DNA of 8,839 nt. Source: Nitrospina sp. (lineage in GTDB: Bacteria; Nitrospinota; Nitrospinia; Nitrospinales; VA-1). Both the position numbers and the translations under genes were made by a program. Of this stretch, positions 7,242-8,839 are shown in pieces. The stretch covers positions 12,682 through 21,520 of the forward strand of contig NZYH01000008.1 in NCBI GenBank assembly GCA_002697825.1. The letters run 5' to 3'. The notes below the pieces were generated by a model, which ran no database searches, was not told where the DNA came from, and saw nothing but the letters and a program-made list of their open reading frames with translations. How positions within the stretch are numbered: the first letter of the stretch is position 1; the number at the start of each line of letters is the position of its first letter.

Positions 7242-7709
7242 CTACAAGGCTTCGCATTTACACAATTCACGAATATATCGTACGAGTTGGTACATGGTTT
7301 TTTCTTTTAGCGTATGCCCCCAAGCAGGCATACAGGGTGCACGCCCAACAGAGAGGCCTCCAAACTTTATAGCTTTAAAAAGTTGTTTGTCGGTGCGAGT
7401 TTCCAGATATGCAGCCTTGGTATGATTTCTAGGAGGAACAGTCAAAAATTTTGCATTGATCCCATCCCCCTTTCCTTCAATACCATGACATTGGGCACAG
7501 TACCATTGGTAAGTTTCACGGGTATTTGCTGTCACAATTATGGGCTTGGGAACTATTTCCTGCTTTGATTGGAGAGATTTTGGTTCTTCATGAAGTGGTA
7601 ACTTGGATTTAGAAAGTGTACTATTCTGCTCTTCGCCACACCCTATAAGCATAATAGCTAGCAGAAGAATCCCATATGTGAAAATAGATGCTTGTGAAAA
7701 TCTTTTCAT
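7242..7709 (-). CDS. Monoheme class I cytochrome c lipoprotein
   Basis: This 155-residue exported electron carrier begins with basic residues, a hydrophobic stretch (about 10-22) and the lipobox LIGC with Cys24 as the predicted lipidated residue, so it is probably anchored in a membrane facing the periplasm. A flexible polar linker (25-62) precedes a cytochrome c domain with heme motif CAQCH (C71, C74, H75), followed by GIEGKGDG and the segment MPAWG, whose M127 is the likely distal ligand. Three further cysteines (C126 next to that Met, and C150 and C152 in a CKC near the C-terminus) are unusual for this class and could form a disulfide. The ATG lies 2 bp after the stop of the diheme cytochrome gene with no Shine-Dalgarno sequence, pointing to translational coupling. 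It probably works with that cytochrome in a periplasmic electron chain; donor and acceptor cannot be read from the sequence. Confidence 0.9.
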   Translation of the reverse strand: MKRFSQASIFTYGILLLAIMLIGCGEEQNSTLSKSKLPLHEEPKSLQSKQEIVPKPIIVTANTRETYQWYCAQCHGIEGKGDGINAKFLTVPPRNHTKAAYLETRTDKQLFKAIKFGGLSVGRAPCMPAWGHTLKEKTMYQLVRYIRELCKCEAL

Positions 7710-7711
7710 AG

Positions 7712-8365
7712 TTATCGCACGTTTTCTTTTTTTAGAGCCATGATGAATTGTGTAAATCTCAATCGTGTTTCATCATCCATTTTATAAATCGGCATACGGT
7801 TTTCTTCTGAAAACATCTTTGGGTTTTTCAACCAGTGCGCAACCCAACTTGCCTGCAATCTATTTCCTGCGTCGATAAGTGAGGGTCCAGAAATTCCGCC
7901 ACGAGGTTTCCCAGCCAAGTTCAAACTTTGATGGCAGGAAATGCAGCTAAACGTACGTTCAAACTCATATTTAGTTTTAGCTATTTGGCCTTTAGATAGG
8001 GCTTTTAAGTTACTTGTTTCATCCGGCATATTAGGAAAAATCATGGTCATTAATTCTTGGCTGATTTGTATCGCATCTTTTTTAGAAAGTACGGGGTGCG
8101 AATTATTAAACTCGCCTTTAAGAAAGCCTGGGTTAAAACCAGTACCTGCTTTTCTAAGTGTCAAGGGATTTTGAAGGTATTGCAGTAACCAGGTTGGTTG
8201 AAATTTATTACCAGCATAAAAGAGATCAGGGCCTATTTTTGCAACTTCTATCTTAGAAAGACGATGACAAACGGAACATTTTTTTTCTTCGATTAACGAA
8301 GCATTTGAAAGTACCGGGCTTAAAATAAAAAATAAGCTAATCAGAAGAAATAATATGTTTTTCAT
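7712..8365 (-). CDS. Exported diheme cytochrome c with two tandem domains
   Basis: This 217-residue protein has a typical signal peptide (hydrophobic core about 4-18, probable cleavage after SNA at residue 22) and no lipobox or later membrane segment, so it should be periplasmic. It carries two heme motifs, CSVCH (30-34) and CISCH (141-145), in two similar domains: each heme motif is followed by a G-P-x-L segment (45-48 and 160-163), an AGN segment (51-53 and 166-168) and a W-containing helix ending in NP (about 57-67 and 173-182). The second domain has the usual distal-ligand context RMPIY with M191. The first lacks an equivalent Met-Pro; the closest match is H90-P91 before LSKKDA. The start ATG overlaps the previous stop as ATGA. 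It resembles cytochrome subunits found beside quinol-oxidising complexes, but no such complex is inside the window. Confidence 0.9.
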   Translation of the reverse strand: MKNILFLLISLFFILSPVLSNASLIEEKKCSVCHRLSKIEVAKIGPDLFYAGNKFQPTWLLQYLQNPLTLRKAGTGFNPGFLKGEFNNSHPVLSKKDAIQISQELMTMIFPNMPDETSNLKALSKGQIAKTKYEFERTFSCISCHQSLNLAGKPRGGISGPSLIDAGNRLQASWVAHWLKNPKMFSEENRMPIYKMDDETRLRFTQFIMALKKENVR

Positions 8366-8839
8366 TGTGGTACGATTTCATTGGGAAGAGATAGAGTATC
8401 TTCAGTCTTTTCATTATCTTCAAAAATGTCGTAGAGAAACTCAATGATTCCCTCTTCTTTTTTATCCTGCGAAGGGTCTGTCGTTACTAAACCATTATTT
8501 TCCTCAACCTCTGCCCCTGGCAAAGACTCAGTAGTAAAAAAAGAAGTTGATTTTAAAGGCTCTTTCGTTTTTTCAATTTTAATGAATTTATTTTTTTCAA
8601 CATCATAAAACAGATCTTCTCGAGGTTGGGGTTGTTCCGATTCCTTATCCCGAACACGACGCTTTATATCGTAAGGAAATTCGCTACGGCTCAATAACCT
8701 GGAAAAATTTAACTCCCTTAAATTGAGAGAACGAAATGCACGATACCGGTCCGAAGTTTCCTGTAGAATTGATATCTCTTCTTTGTTTAGAAAGCGCGAT
8801 CCATCTAGAGGAAAAGGAGTTTGTAGTGCTTTTCCGCTT
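8362..8839 (-). CDS. Unrecognised protein, C-terminal 158 residues (5' partial)
   Basis: The frame is open from the right edge of the window to the TGA at 8364-8362, and the visible stretch contains no ATG codon. The only alternative start I considered is a TTG at 8692-8694, whose upstream AGG is too close (3 nt) to act as a good ribosome binding site. I therefore read this as the end of a longer gene. The visible part is hydrophilic with no membrane segment, heme motif or recognised domain. It starts with a helical, Arg/Leu-rich region (for example RFLNKEEISILQ and RAFRSLNLREL), continues through a basic and charged segment (KRRVRDKESEQPQP), and ends in a strongly acidic tail (from about residue 110). 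Its stop overlaps the start of the diheme cytochrome, so it belongs to that operon. It could be a cytoplasmic tail or a soluble subunit of a respiratory complex; I do not recognise it. Confidence 0.72.
   Translation of the reverse strand, partial: SGKALQTPFPLDGSRFLNKEEISILQETSDRYRAFRSLNLRELNFSRLLSRSEFPYDIKRRVRDKESEQPQPREDLFYDVEKNKFIKIEKTKEPLKSTSFFTTESLPGAEVEENNGLVTTDPSQDKKEEGIIEFLYDIFEDNEKTEDTLSLPNEIVPQ

Noticed and set aside
7178..7568. Plus-strand open frames antisense to the lipoprotein cytochrome
   Set aside because: They cover the heme-binding gene in antisense, have no domain or convincing ribosome binding site, and lie opposite clearly coding sequence.

Overview
The window is an AT-rich stretch of bacterial DNA (by eye near 40% GC), densely coded, with seven protein genes and no RNA genes, mobile elements, CRISPR arrays or long non-coding stretches. 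Two genes run off the window edges. The combination of c-type cytochromes, a stand-alone protein built from protochlorophyllide-reductase C-terminal (PCP_red) repeats, an iron-sulfur aldo/keto reductase and a giant membrane spermidine-synthase-like protein fits an environmental Gram-negative lineage such as Nitrospinota/Nitrospirota or a deltaproteobacterium-like group. That placement is inference with low to moderate confidence; no marker here settles it.

Layout, left to right. (1) 1-918 (+): the C-terminal four fifths of an aldo/keto reductase carrying a two-cluster ferredoxin-type tail. (2) 952-4152 (-): a 1066-residue membrane protein with a duplicated spermidine-synthase-type membrane half, a degenerate SpeE-like methyltransferase-fold domain and C-terminal TPR repeats; it converges on gene 1 across 33 bp. 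(3) 4153-4409: a 257-bp divergent intergenic region with a recognisable promoter for the rightward gene; I found no convincing one for the leftward gene. (4) 4410-5240 (+): a soluble protein with three tandem PCP_red-like repeats. (5) 5237-5857 (-): the ribosome-assembly GTPase EngB/YihA, whose stop codon overlaps that of gene 4. (6) 5879-7174 (-): a DUF1015 family protein, 21 bp upstream of engB and probably co-transcribed with it from an extended -10 promoter at 7207-7236. (7) 7242-8839 (-): a tight three-gene cassette, consisting of an unrecognised partial gene, a secreted diheme cytochrome c and a monoheme cytochrome c lipoprotein, linked by an ATGA overlap and a 2-bp gap.

The cytochrome cassette looks like the end of a longer electron-transfer operon entering from the right edge: two exported cytochromes follow a soluble, acidic-tailed protein whose beginning lies outside the window. 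The DUF1015-engB pair is housekeeping. The triple PCP_red protein is the least explained gene here, because this domain is best known from the dark-operative protochlorophyllide reductase subunit ChlB/BchB, and nothing around it belongs to chlorophyll synthesis.
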